Source of the DNA: Falciphora oryzae
Lineage: Eukaryota > Ascomycota > Sordariomycetes > Magnaporthales > Magnaporthaceae
NCBI GenBank assembly: GCA_000733355.1
Contig: JNVV01000033.1
Span: 340,486 to 355,579 of the forward strand
DNA: 15,094 bases
Direction of reading: 5' to 3'
The translations under genes and the position numbers were made by a program. Of the stretch, positions 1 through 8,529 are shown piece after piece; within the stretch, counting starts at the first letter, position 1; each line of letters opens with the position of its first letter. The notes beneath the pieces are model-generated. The model was not told the origin of the DNA. It made no database searches and saw only the letters and a list, made by a program, of their open reading frames with translations.

Positions 1-1352
1 ATGCTTGACTTTATTCCGTCTGTTTTTATTGAAATCCTGTATTTGGCTAAAATCGCCTCCGCGCGTCTGTCTGTTTCTTTGGGAAACCTCTAATATTCGG
101 GCGCTTACGGTACTTGAAGTGGACGGACCAGAGCTAAAGAGCTGGCCAAAACTTGGCATCTATATGTGTACGGCGTCTGCCACACGGCGGTTCAGATACC
201 ATCCCTATCTAGAATCCCGGAGGGCTGGTCTGGTTGCAGCGCCACTTCAACATTTACGGCTTCATGCTGTGTGACACTTTTTCATGCAGTAACCCTGTAC
301 AGCCATTGCATCCCCATAGGCTGGCCGGACTGTGATGCGTTCCTGAGATCCCTCCGGGCGTCATAGCAACTCGGACTTTGCGACTGCCCCACCTCATTGG
401 CACAATCGGGGAGCTGCGGGGCGTCAGCTTCAGCCCCGGAGCGAAGCACAGGCAGTATCGTTCGGCACCGGGCTCCATTCGTCTATCATCGCGAAAGCAG
501 GGGTCCCTTGGCGCCCTAACGAGCCCGATGGCTGCATCAGCAGCTAGCTTCCTGGTAGGCTGTGTAATTGGGAGGCAGGGCGGCATCGTCGGTCTTCTCG
601 CTTTCGTGGTTGAGACGCAGAACCGAGCAAACAGGGTCGGTCATGCATGCTTGCTAGCGAAAAGAGGGGTAAGCCTCAATGGGGTCGAAGGGGTATATAC
701 CACGGCTGACGCACAAAGCCTCCGCTGTCTCGCAGGGTCCAGTCCAGTGAAATTTCAGGCGTGTTTGTTATAGGACGGCGCAAGAAGCCATGCTGATTCA
801 CACCGGTCTGCCGTGCAGTGTGTTCCTACAGGACTTTGCGCGCGTCTGTACGACGTAAGTAGGTAGGTATCTTATTCTTTTCAATCGAGCCGACAACCTC
901 AGAGGGGTATAAACCCAAACGGCCAAAAAGACCAGACATTGGGTATAAACAAAAAAAAAATGCAAAACAAGAGAGAACGGGGGTCAACGGTCTAACAGGA
1001 CGAATCCCAAAGTAGTACGCCTGGAACACCGGCTGAGAGACGGACTAATGCCAAAGAAAGTCTGCCCCGGAAGGCGAGAAGTAGCAGTTAAAGACTGGCG
1101 GTAAGGGGGAGGAAAACTGGTGCAGACGCCGATTAAGCTGGCTGACGACAGGTTGGTCAAAGGTGGCTGGAAGCTGACGGAAAAGCCGGTACTTCCGAAT
1201 TATCGCGGCTATATGCCGCAACCGGGCGCCGCCGCCTCCGCACCATTCTAATTTTTTCTCGTTTTGTTTTACTTTGTTCTCTCCTTCCGGCTGGTTATGT
1301 GGGGAAATTGAGAGTCTGCCCGGGCGGCATCTTTGTGTTGACCCAGTTCTTA
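1..1352. other. Stretch without a recognisable gene
   Basis: I see no convincing gene here. Open frames of 60-130 codons occur on both strands, but they overlap one another, mostly lack ATG starts, and show no motif I recognise. Part of the stretch (about 820-1270) is AT-richer, with a run of ten A at 950-960 and two GGTATAAAC-like strings near 906 and 941. They resemble TATA boxes, but no credible gene follows them on either strand. No tRNA-like A/B boxes or tandem arrays were seen. It is most likely decayed intergenic or old transposon DNA, which is inference only. Confidence 0.5.
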
Positions 1353-1743
1353 TCATCTTCCCGGTCGCCCTGCATCACGAGCTGCATCTCTCGCACGCCG
1401 CAAAAAAAGCCCGTTGCGGCCGACCCGCTGCACGAGCCGCCATCGATTCTTCTCGACGTCCCAAACCTCCTCCACGAACCCGTCGCCCTCCTGGACCGTC
1501 CGGTGCGGGTTGCGCGTCGGCAGGCCCACGACCAGGCTGAACGCCCGCTGCGGCAGCGAAAACAGGCGCTCCCACCGCTGCACAACGGGCAGCCAGCCGA
1601 ACACCTTCTCGATCCCCGTCAAGTCGCCCATCCGCGAGCAGACGGCGCAGCTGCGCGAGGAGGCCGAGGCCCTCCGGTCCGAGCGCGACCAGCACCGGCG
1701 GCCGCCACTTATGTTGAGGCCTCCGGCTGCGCGCCGTCATCAT
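1353..1743 (-). pseudogene. Unidentified protein-coding fragment with a probable frameshift
   Basis: This is a GC-rich island (about 1350-1740) between AT-richer flanks. Read on the minus strand, two overlapping frames each look protein-like over a different half. From about 1740 to 1630 one frame gives a hydrophobic stretch containing VLVALGPEGLGLLAQLRRLL. From about 1631 to 1395 the next frame gives a segment rich in Trp, Val and Arg, including VFGWLPVVQRWERLF and GFVEEVWDVEKNRWRLV. The switch near 1620-1640 is best explained by a small indel in what was one exon. I do not recognise the family. It has no clear start, no terminal signals and no neighbours that suggest a function. A chance GC-rich open frame remains possible. 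Confidence 0.25.
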
Positions 1744-1912
1744 TTAAAGTACCCTTCCTAATGCAACACCAGAACCCTTAACCCCGGCTCGGTGCATCAA
1801 CGATCCACTTCTGTTTTCTCGGTTTTGGTCTCTCCGATGCCTGGCCTGAGACTCTATACCATCTTTGAAGGTGGGCGACAGGGTGCCGTGTGGAAATATA
1901 AGATATCTACAC

Positions 1913-2251
1913 CTATGTCCTGAGCTGCCGCAGCAACGTCGCGAAGGCCCGCTTTCGTCCAACTATATCCGGCCGAAAATGGAGGTAGTATTCAAGGACT
2001 ATAACACCGCCGCGCGTGCGCAAGCTGTTTGAGACAGAAAATTCGCTGTACAAGGCCCGAGGGCGCCACCAAGTGCGAAAGGTGGGCGTTGCCTGTTCAC
2101 TGTCCAGCCTATTGTCATCGACATCGACCATGATGACCTTTGCCGGGCCATGCATCCGTACCGCGAAGGAGTGCTGCGACTTGTTTAGCCTGCCGGTGGT
2201 CTTCCAGTCGGTGTAAACCCGTATTTTGCCGACGGTATTATCGCCATCCAT
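1913..2251 (-). CDS. Hypothetical protein fragment
   Basis: An open frame of 112 codons begins with a true ATG at 2251, and its composition looks coding. The first half (about residues 1-60) is polar with short hydrophobic strands, including KIRVYTDWKTTGRLNK and KVIMVDVDDNRLDS, which suggests a small alpha/beta fold. The second half contains EYYLHF and is basic towards its end. I recognise no domain, and there is no signal peptide or membrane segment. The frame is also open upstream of this ATG, so the segment may be an exon or fragment of a longer decayed gene. A neighbouring minus-strand open frame (2970-2344) is in a different phase and cannot be joined without an intron or a frameshift. 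The function is unknown. Confidence 0.25.
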   Translation of the reverse strand: MDGDNTVGKIRVYTDWKTTGRLNKSQHSFAVRMHGPAKVIMVDVDDNRLDSEQATPTFRTWWRPRALYSEFSVSNSLRTRGGVIVLEYYLHFRPDIVGRKRAFATLLRQLRT

Positions 2252-3465
2252 ATCTTGGCTAGCAAGAGCGGCGCTGTGTCCTTTGACTTGCGCCAGACGC
2301 TCGCCTCCGGACGGAACTCGGCCAGCGCCCCTGGCAGCGACCCCTACGGACGACGTCGTTTTGTTGCCACGGCCGCTTCCTCTGGCACTCTATCTTGGCG
2401 CTCGTGGGCGACAGAAGGATGGTGCCGGGCGGCATGCCGAACGAAGTCGAAGTCTCTTGTCGTCTCGGACGCTAGCAGGATCCCCGCCGGCGGACCGAGT
2501 TCGTCGGCAATTCGGGACGAGCTAGGGCGTTTGGTAGTGATGTTCCCCTTGCCCAGTTCGGCGTCAGGGTTGGTAGGTGGGGCCTTGCTTGAACCGCCCG
2601 GTTTCTGGTGCCAGGATTTCCAGGGACTGGCCCGCCTTTCAGAGCTCGAGGAAGCCTCCTCGCGGGGCTTGTTTTTCCGGCTGATGCGCTCCATAACTCG
2701 GCGCGGGGCACGACGACGACGGTAATTTCCGATACAGCAACCTAGGCTTCGCGACCAAGGTGGGAAGGACTGGGAGGATATACCGACCCGGCCTATTGGG
2801 CTTAGTAACCGGTTTGGGATGGTGAGGTTAATTGTAGGGCACCGTTGGTGTTGGGTGACAATCCTGCCTGCGGTCGGAGCCGCCATGCGGAGCTCGCTGC
2901 TGCTCATTGCCATTGCACTGCTCGGTGGATTTTTGGTGCGGGTACACCACGGCAAAGTACGAGCAGGCATTTGGAATGCAGAATCTGGACGGCCATTGAA
3001 AACAGTGGGCGCCCCAAGCGAGCTGAGTTATCGAGCTGGCCAACCCGGGCGGATGCAAGCAGCTCGAGCAGGTCTTGCGTCGCACAAACCCCCCAGCACC
3101 CACATTTCGAGGCATCTCGAGCGAAGCCAAAACCTGCACCGCCGCCCGTTCGAAGCCTGCTATGCACTTCTGGACCGCAGTCGTTTGTCGTGGCAGGAGC
3201 AGCAGAGAGGACCGATCTGGGACCAGACCTAGCAGGAATCAGGGCCCAGGGCAGGTTGCACAAAACTCCACGGACAGAGGGTGGAGATGGATATTTGGGC
3301 CGAGGATTCCGCTTCCAACGGTGCCCGGAATATGTACATATTCAAGTCAGTCTGGTCCCCCAGCCCGACGACATATTTCTCTAGCCGTTGGCTCCCAGGC
3401 AAATAACGTTCTTGTTTCCCAGCCATGACCTCCCATTTACCCGAAGATCCAGTGCCTGACCCCAT
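2252..3465. other. Stretch with only weak coding candidates
   Basis: No gene here can be named. The minus strand has a 208-codon open frame (2970-2344). Its downstream half is very polar and Ser/Arg/Glu/Lys-rich, like a disordered tail, and it has no conserved motif. The plus strand over 2255-2725 is open as well, as expected when one strand of GC-rich DNA is open. A short plus-strand frame with a hydrophobic start at 2885 is listed separately. The part from 3233 to 3465 lies just downstream of the GST pseudogene and would be its 3' flank. No terminator or poly(A) signal could be assigned. Confidence 0.4.
2885..3232 (+). CDS. Possible small protein with a signal-peptide-like start (weak)
   Basis: The frame starts at the ATG at 2885 and ends at TAG 3230-3232, giving 115 residues. 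The first 20 residues look like a signal peptide or membrane anchor: a short basic n-region (MRS) followed by the hydrophobic core SLLLIAIALLGGFLV. The rest is basic and polar, with a single Cys, so a disulfide-rich effector fold is unlikely. The same frame is open from an ATG at 2819, where the hydrophobic segment would be internal. The opposite strand is open over part of this interval. No family is recognised. Fortuitous hydrophobicity in random sequence is a realistic alternative. Confidence 0.15.
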   Translation: MRSSLLLIAIALLGGFLVRVHHGKVRAGIWNAESGRPLKTVGAPSELSYRAGQPGRMQAARAGLASHKPPSTHISRHLERSQNLHRRPFEACYALLDRSRLSWQEQQRGPIWDQT

Positions 3466-4143
3466 CTAGGAGAAGGACGACTTTGGCGACTCGGCTCCCA
3501 GTAGCGAGTCCACGTCCAGGTCGGCCTCACACCTCGCCATGGCTTTCCGGTACGCGTCCCGCTTGCCAATGTCGCCCAGGAACCCGAGGATGTTCGGGTA
3601 CTCGGCCAGACTGACGGGAAGGAACACGCGCGAGGTGGTCAGGCAGAAGACCACCATGATGTCCGCAACCGTGAACCTGTCCCCGCCCGCGAGGTACTTG
3701 TTCTCCCTGAGCCGGTCCTCGAGCTGGCCCAGCGCGCGCTTCTGGCGCTCCACCGCGGCCACGATGGACCGGTGGTCCTCGGGCAGCCCCGCGAAGCGCA
3801 CGTAGAGCACGCGGAACATGGCCGGCTGGAACGTGCCGTCGCCCCAGTGCCACCAGTACTGGAACTCTGCGTAGCCCGGGTCGTCGGGCTTGACGAAGAG
3901 GCCGCCGCCGCCGTGCCGGTGCGAAATGTACTCGATGATGGCGCAGCTCTCGGCCAGCTTGAGGTCGCCGTCCTCGATCACGGGTACCTGGCCCGCCGGG
4001 TGAAGCGTCTGCACCTCGGGCGGCGCCAGTCGCGGCGCGCGCCGGTACTCGTTGAGCTCGTATGGCACGCCCACCTACTCGCAGAGCTAGGACATACGCT
4101 CCGACTGGGCAAAGTGCATATGGTGGATCGTGATGGGAGCCAT
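3466..4143 (-). pseudogene. Glutathione S-transferase gene, disrupted by two early TAG codons
   Basis: The frame reads from ATG 4143 (context CAAAATGGC) to TAG 3468-3466, 226 codons in one phase without an intron. That is a normal size for a fungal GST. The N-terminal half is a thioredoxin-like glutathione-binding domain. It has the beta-1/helix-1 segment starting MAPITIHHMHF, then GVPYELNEYRR, the G-site region around GQVPVIEDGD, and the ESCAIIEYI motif (usually ES-A-I). The C-terminal half is an all-helical GST_C domain with the capping motif FTVADI near residue 160. GSTs of this kind conjugate glutathione to electrophiles in the cytosol. Two in-frame stops interrupt helix 1: TAG at 4089-4087, where a Trp (TGG) is typical, and TAG at 4077-4075, consistent with CAG. 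Both fit CpA-to-TpA changes. Translation could only restart downstream without part of the G-site, so a working GST is unlikely. Confidence 0.85.
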
Positions 4144-4274
4144 TTTGAAATGCCCTTTGTGTATGTAGGTCTCAATGGCTCACTGACCTTCCTCGTATTC
4201 ACCAATTCTTGGCATTGTGCTGTTAGTGCACACTGCCAAATTGCACTCAAATCCTTAACACCTGCAATTTCAGC
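4144..4274 (-). other. 5' flank of the GST pseudogene
   Basis: This is AT-richer DNA upstream of the GST start codon. Any promoter or 5' UTR would lie here, but no TATA box, CCAAT box or intron signal is clear enough to assign. It lies between two divergently oriented units, the GST (minus) and the LINE ORF1 remnant (plus). Confidence 0.3.
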
Positions 4275-4997
4275 GACCTAACACCAACAACCACGCCCGC
4301 CAACGGCGCTGGCAACGGCAGCATGCCGTTGCCAACAGCCCCCCCTCGGCCAATAGGGTGGCACGCACCCTCCTCGCCGGCACTCCGGCCCGGAGGAACG
4401 CGCCGCTGCCGCACCGGCCCCCCAGCGCGTCAGCGCAACCGACAACGCCGTCCCCGTTGCGAAACACGCAACCCCCAACAGGGCCCGGACAGGGCCAGGA
4501 AGGCACTAACGACGGCAGCACCGGCACAGGTGCCCCCTTCCCTTTTTTCCCCCTCCCCTCCCACACCCGGCTTACGCGCCCGCCTTTTGGGTCGACCACG
4601 GCGGCCGCGGAGGATATTATTGCGAATTATAGCCGCAAAGCAATAGCACACGGCATTAATTTGCGCAACCTTCGCCCGCTCCATCGACGCCGGCATCGCC
4701 TCCCTTCCGCCGGAGGCGATCCACGAAGCAAACGGTTGGAAAACCTGCTTTTTGGAATACGCAAAAGAGGCGCTGTTAGGCCAGCCAGCCCCTTTCCGGG
4801 AGGACGAAAGGCCCGCCGGCGCTACCAACGACGCGCCCGATTCGACGCGTACGATCCCGACCACCTACGCGTCGGTAGCCCGGGCGGCTTACCAGCAGCC
4901 CCAACAACCCGCACAGGCCCCACGGGACCGTGCACCCCGGGCGCCCCGTCGAAACTTCCGGATTTTTGTTAAAATCCCGGAAAAAAAACAGGCTTAA
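4275..4997 (+). pseudogene. Probable LINE (Tad-like) ORF1 gag-like remnant
   Basis: Two plus-strand frames look like parts of one protein. The first frame, open from about 4275 to 4690, gives a Pro/Thr/Ser-rich low-complexity leader ending in AAAEDIIANYSRKAIAHGI. The second, from about 4647 to the TAA at 4995-4997, gives a helical segment (ATFARSIDAGIASLPPEAI) followed by YASVARAAYQ, a Pro/Gln/Arg-rich linker, and RRNFRIFVKIPEKKQA. The pairing of a Y-A-S/A-A-R box with a basic linker and an 'R-x-F-V-R-L-P' type strand is typical of the N-terminal half of ORF1 in fungal Tad-like LINEs. ORF1 binds RNA in the retrotransposition particle. A frameshift near 4640-4690 and the stop at 4995 break the gene, and no zinc-knuckle region or ORF2 follows on this strand. 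The assignment rests on motif resemblance only. Confidence 0.45.
4310..4334. repeat. Perfect 10-bp inverted repeat (5-nt loop)
   Basis: The arms TGGCAACGGC (4310-4319) and GCCGTTGCCA (4325-4334) are exact reverse complements separated by AGCAT. Folded as RNA this is a stable hairpin near the start of the putative ORF1 remnant. No role is known, and it may be a 5' UTR structure of the LINE or simple coincidence. Confidence 0.6.
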
Positions 4998-5543
4998 GCT
5001 AACTAACAAACGGGTTTCAGCATCTGCAAAGCCTTTGCTAATAGCAAGCACTTGCCGTTTACAACAGCCGACGTTTTAAAGGCTTACTGAACCCTTACTA
5101 GGTTCGTGCTAAAAGCAAAAACGGCTAATATCTAAAGTCGGCTTTTGCAGCATCGATCTGAATTAAGCTGTTTATATAACGCCGAAAGGATCGAAAAGCC
5201 TGAAATTTAAATTAACTACGTAATTTCCGGCTATTTTATGTTTTTAGCGAACGGCTTCGAATGTAACAAGGGGTTAAAGACGGCTTGGAGAAGGATCTCT
5301 ATATTGCAGATAATCTTTCTATAGGCTCAAAAGATGCTTAAGGAAGAAGGAATCTCTTATGGAAGACATAGGAGATAGCAGGGTTTATATAAACCACCCT
5401 GTAATCCGTGCGAAGTATTTAGTACATAACTCACACTGCCCTTCCGGCCTTCGGCCTTTGGGCCTCGGGGCCGTTGGGCACCTATACCGGTTCCCGGACC
5501 TTTTGTGGGGCCGATTAGGTGAGTCCGTAGAATTTTCCGTGTG

Positions 5544-5548
<5 letters not shown>
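4998..5548. other. AT-rich decayed spacer
   Basis: There is no gene here. Base composition shifts sharply from GC-rich (before about 4970) to AT-rich, with many TA steps and stops in all frames. The plus-strand frame that continues the ORF1 remnant gives scattered peptide-like segments (for example after 5010, TGFSICKAFANS) interrupted by TAA/TAG/TGA. It could therefore be heavily mutated retrotransposon sequence. The stretch also holds a 14-bp palindrome, GGTTTATATAAACC (5382-5395), and a cluster of GGCC-type self-complementary blocks at about 5443-5475 that could fold into a GC-rich hairpin. Confidence 0.4.

Positions 5549-5575
<27 letters not shown>
5549..5575. repeat. (GA)13 microsatellite, (CT)n on the minus strand; possible LINE 3' tail
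   Basis: This is an uninterrupted GA dinucleotide tract of 27 bp. In the minus-strand sense it reads as a CT tract directly after GTTAAATATA, downstream of the LINE ORF2 and its UTR. Some non-LTR elements end in simple repeats instead of poly(A), so this may mark the 3' end of the LINE. That interpretation is inference. Confidence 0.6.
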
Positions 5576-6026
5576 TATATTTAACGTCGGTAAGTCGGGA
5601 TCTACCAGTCCCTGCCTCCCAGGGGGCATACGACGTGCTAGCGCTACCTAAGCTTGACACTGGGCTACGTGTTGCTATCAAGGCGGCTAACAAAATCAAA
5701 CCAAGGGGCAAGCCCAAGGCACACGGAGTTCGGGCCGCATTCCGGCGCTCCTTGTTGGTGAGCGGGCAATCGGCAAAAGGGGCGAATAAACGCCGGGGCG
5801 CTGTAAACGCTGCTGTTGGTGGTAGTGAGAGCTGTCGGCCGGCGGAGTGCCGGAAAAAGAGTGAGGCCGGGTGTGGCGGGAGGGATCGCAATAAACCCCC
5901 CCTGGGCCCGGCCGGAGGTGCGGGGGACTAACGAGCCTACTGTTGGTCCAAATAGTACAAAGGAAAAGTGAAGAGTGCAGAGGAAAAAGGAAAATAGGTT
6001 ATATGCGGGCTATTTAGGCCCTGTTA
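5576..6026 (-). other. Probable LINE 3' UTR
   Basis: This is non-coding DNA between the ORF2 terminator (TAG 6029-6027) and the (CT)n tract. Open frames of 98 and 168 codons exist on the two strands (5635-5931 plus, 5891-5385 minus), but both are repetitive or low in recognisable content and are taken as chance. The minus strand contains a T/C-rich segment shortly after the stop codon (about 6000-5955). No AATAAA-type signal was identified. Confidence 0.45.
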
Positions 6027-8528
6027 CTATCGCCCAGCGATAGTGTAATAGTTGGTAGCTTCAACGAACGAAGCAAAAAGGAAAGGCTTTTGCAATAGCC
6101 GTTTCCAATATCCGGGCCTATCAAAAGCCGGGGAGGGGTCCGTTGTGGGCCACTTGTTTTCTGCCGCCCTAGCCAGCCTGCAGTATACAGGGTGGGAGGG
6201 GGACTTGTTTCTTCCGCACCGGCACGGGTTGTCGTTTTCGTGCTGGAACTTTCGGTGGTACCAGTCGAAGTCCCCATGCCCCGTGCGTGCGGCTATTAGC
6301 CGCTGTAACACTTTCCGGTGCAGCTGTAAAGCTTCGGGTGCGGGCCGTGGTGCCGGCGGGAGGCCTATAGCCTTATACCGGTCCGGTAGGTTGTTTTCGT
6401 ACTAGGCGTTTCGGGCGTCCCGGGCCATTTTCCGGGCTAAAGCCTTTACTCCGGCCACCGTTGGCTTGGAATGTTGGGGTATCGGCAAAGCCGATCCTAG
6501 TTTTGCTTCGGCATCGGCCTTTTCGTTCCCGGGGATTCCCGTGTGGCCCGGGGACCAACGGACGTGTACCCGGTATTTATCCATAAAGTAATGGACTTCT
6601 TTAAAGGCCCCTTGTGAGCTGTCGGGGGCCGTGCTTAGGAAGCCGTTAGCCGCCGAAGTGTTATCGAGGCACAGGTGGAAAGTGCAGTTACGGAAGCTCC
6701 GAACGGCTTTGCGGAGGCCCATCCGGCCCCCTTCCGCTTCGCCGTCGAACACTTCCGCCGGGTGCGCTAGCCGGCCGTGCCCGGAAAGTTTGCGTTGGCC
6801 GGCTTGGTGGATTACCCAGCCGTAACCAACTGCCCCGTTTTCCGCTTTGGAACCATCGCTATATACTATAACGTCGGTAGGGGGGAGGGTGCGAAGCCAC
6901 GTCATAAATGCTTTGGCGGCTGCTTGCTTTTCTTGTGTAGCCACCGTGAGCCCCGTATATCTGTAAGGGAGGTAGGCCGGGCGAGTGCAGGCCGGGAGGA
7001 GTCCGGCTGTCCTTTGCAACGAGGTCGTAAGCCTGCCGGGCAGGCTTGCCCTAGGCCCCCGGGCATTGAAAATCGGCTTAGCCGCTGCGGCCAAGGGGTG
7101 ATCTTCCGGAACCGTTTTTATGCGGGCCGCAAAACGGAGACGTGCTTGTTCCAAAAGGGCTTCGGCGCCGGGAATGCCGGATTCGTAATGCAAAGCGTTT
7201 ATCGGTATGGTTTTCCAAGCTGGTACCACTGCCCGGAGGGACGCTTGTAGGGCTTTATCAACCCGCTCGACCAAGTGGCCTTGCCGGGTACTTTGCTGTT
7301 GTGCTGGCTTATACGGGTGTGGTTTGGTTTTGCCCCTATACCAAACTTCGGCCCCGTATAGGGCCGTAGGGATTATAACCGTTGTAACAGCTTTATGTAC
7401 CGAATGTGCCGGTATCCCCCCTATCGAGTTCGTTAGCCTCCGGAGGTGGTTGGCAACCCCTTGGGCTTTTGCAACCCTGTGGTCGACGTGCGGGCCGAAA
7501 TTAAGCCGTGTATCGAAAAGGACCCCTAACCACCGTAAAGCTCCTGTAGCTTGTTGTATGGTAAGGCCTTCCGCCGTAACCGCTGGGGTTGTGGGATTTC
7601 TCTGCCTGGAAAAATGCATAAGTTCGCACTTCCCCGGGTCGAAAGCCACTTTATTAGCCCTTCCCCAACGGAGGATTTCCGTTACCGTAGCCCCTGCTTT
7701 GCGGGAGCACTCCTCCGGGGTGCTTCCCGTTACGCAAATGCCTATATCGTCCGTATATCCGTACCTGACCGCTTTTGCTTTGGGTAGGATTTCGGCCATA
7801 TAAAGCATAAAAAGGACCGGTGATGCCGGTGACCCTTGGGGTAGCCCGCAGTCCGGGGAAAAAGGGGGTGCCGTAGCGTCTTCCAGACGCACTTTAACCA
7901 CCCTGTTTCCTGCGAAGGATGATACCCATCGTACGAGCGTTGGGTCCCACCTTTGGTCCAATAGCCTCCGGAGGAGCCTCCGGCGGAGTACGGCGTCGAA
8001 AGCCCCTTGTACGTCCATGGTGACGAGGGCGGCCGTTTTGCCCTTTTGGAAAGCCCGTTCCACCTTATGGGCTACGCACGCTGTTAGATCGGTGGCGGCC
8101 TTTTTCGGGGTAGCCCCGGCGTGTTGCGGGGCTATTAGCCCGTGCTGCAACGCGAGGGATGCTATCCGCGAAGCTACCAAACGCTTTAACCCCTTCCTTA
8201 AACACGGGAGCAGGGCTATCGGGCGGTAGGACTTCGGATCCGTTATATCCTTTTTATTCGGCTTCTTTAGCATTACCACCTCCGCGGTGCGGAAAGGGCC
8301 CGGGTGGTGCCCGGCCCTAAGGCAGGCTTCGAAAAGGGCCCTAACGTATTCCCCTATTGCCGGCCATGCCGCTGTAAGCAGCTTAACCGATAGGGAGTCG
8401 ACGCCCGGGGCCGTGTTTGCCGTGCTAACAGTGCACTTCCGGCATTCCTCTAGGGGGACGTAGGGGTCCCACGGGAGTTGTGCGGTCCTTTGGGGGGCCC
8501 TTTGCTGCAACGGGTCCTCCTGTAGGTC
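6027..8528 (-). pseudogene. LINE ORF2 C-terminal part: reverse transcriptase, RNase H, CCHC tail
   Basis: One continuous frame of 834 codons is cut at its 5' end by the LTR insertion. Numbering from the TTG codon at 8510, the RT shows APGVDSL near residue 35, SYRPIAL near 94, motif A VTMDVQGAFDA (Asp166), motif B GLPQGSPASPVLF (222-234), motif C YTDD (252-255; YADD is commoner) and RWLGV (326-330). RNase H spans about 547-675, with Asp552 (YSDGS), Glu591 or Glu593, Asp616 (LCLDN), His656 and Asp666 (GHTGIPGNEKAD). A single TAG at 6404-6402 follows RNase H. The same frame then stays open to TAG 6029-6027 and encodes a C-x-C-x7-H-x3-C knuckle (CRCGRNKSPSHPVYC), common at LINE ORF2 ends. ORF2 nicks target DNA and copies the element RNA by target-primed reverse transcription. 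Here the endonuclease domain is absent, so the copy is dead, although the RT and RNase H motifs are intact. Confidence 0.9.
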
Positions 8529-8529
8529 G

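Larger units (their letters stand above)
5549..8529 (-). mobile_element. Non-LTR retrotransposon (Tad/I-like LINE), 3' half, truncated by a nested LTR element
   Basis: In the minus sense the element runs from the junction with the LTR at 8530, through the RT, RNase H and C-terminal zinc knuckle of ORF2, then about 450 bp of 3' UTR, to a (CT)n tract at 5549-5575. It lacks LTRs, and its RT is of the LINE type (APGVD, GLPQGSPASP, YTDD). ORF1, the endonuclease domain and the first part of the RT are missing from the window. They should continue to the right of the inserted LTR element, beyond about 15170. The 3' boundary is uncertain because no target-site duplication can be paired within the window. 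Confidence 0.75.

Noticed and set aside
378..773. 131-codon plus-strand open frame
   Set aside because: It begins at TTG rather than ATG, shows no recognisable motif, and the opposite strand is open over the same place.
2255..2970. Competing open frames on both strands (156 codons plus, 208 codons minus)
   Set aside because: Each is open largely because the DNA is GC-rich. Neither has a conserved motif, so neither is called as a gene.
5385..5931. 98-codon plus and 168-codon minus open frames
   Set aside because: The minus frame runs through the (CT)n tract, giving Ser-Leu repeats. The plus frame is basic and without motif. The location fits a LINE 3' UTR better.
6052..8229. Long plus-strand open frames opposite the LINE ORF2
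   Set aside because: They are antisense shadows of a clearly recognised RT/RNase H gene and carry no domain of their own.
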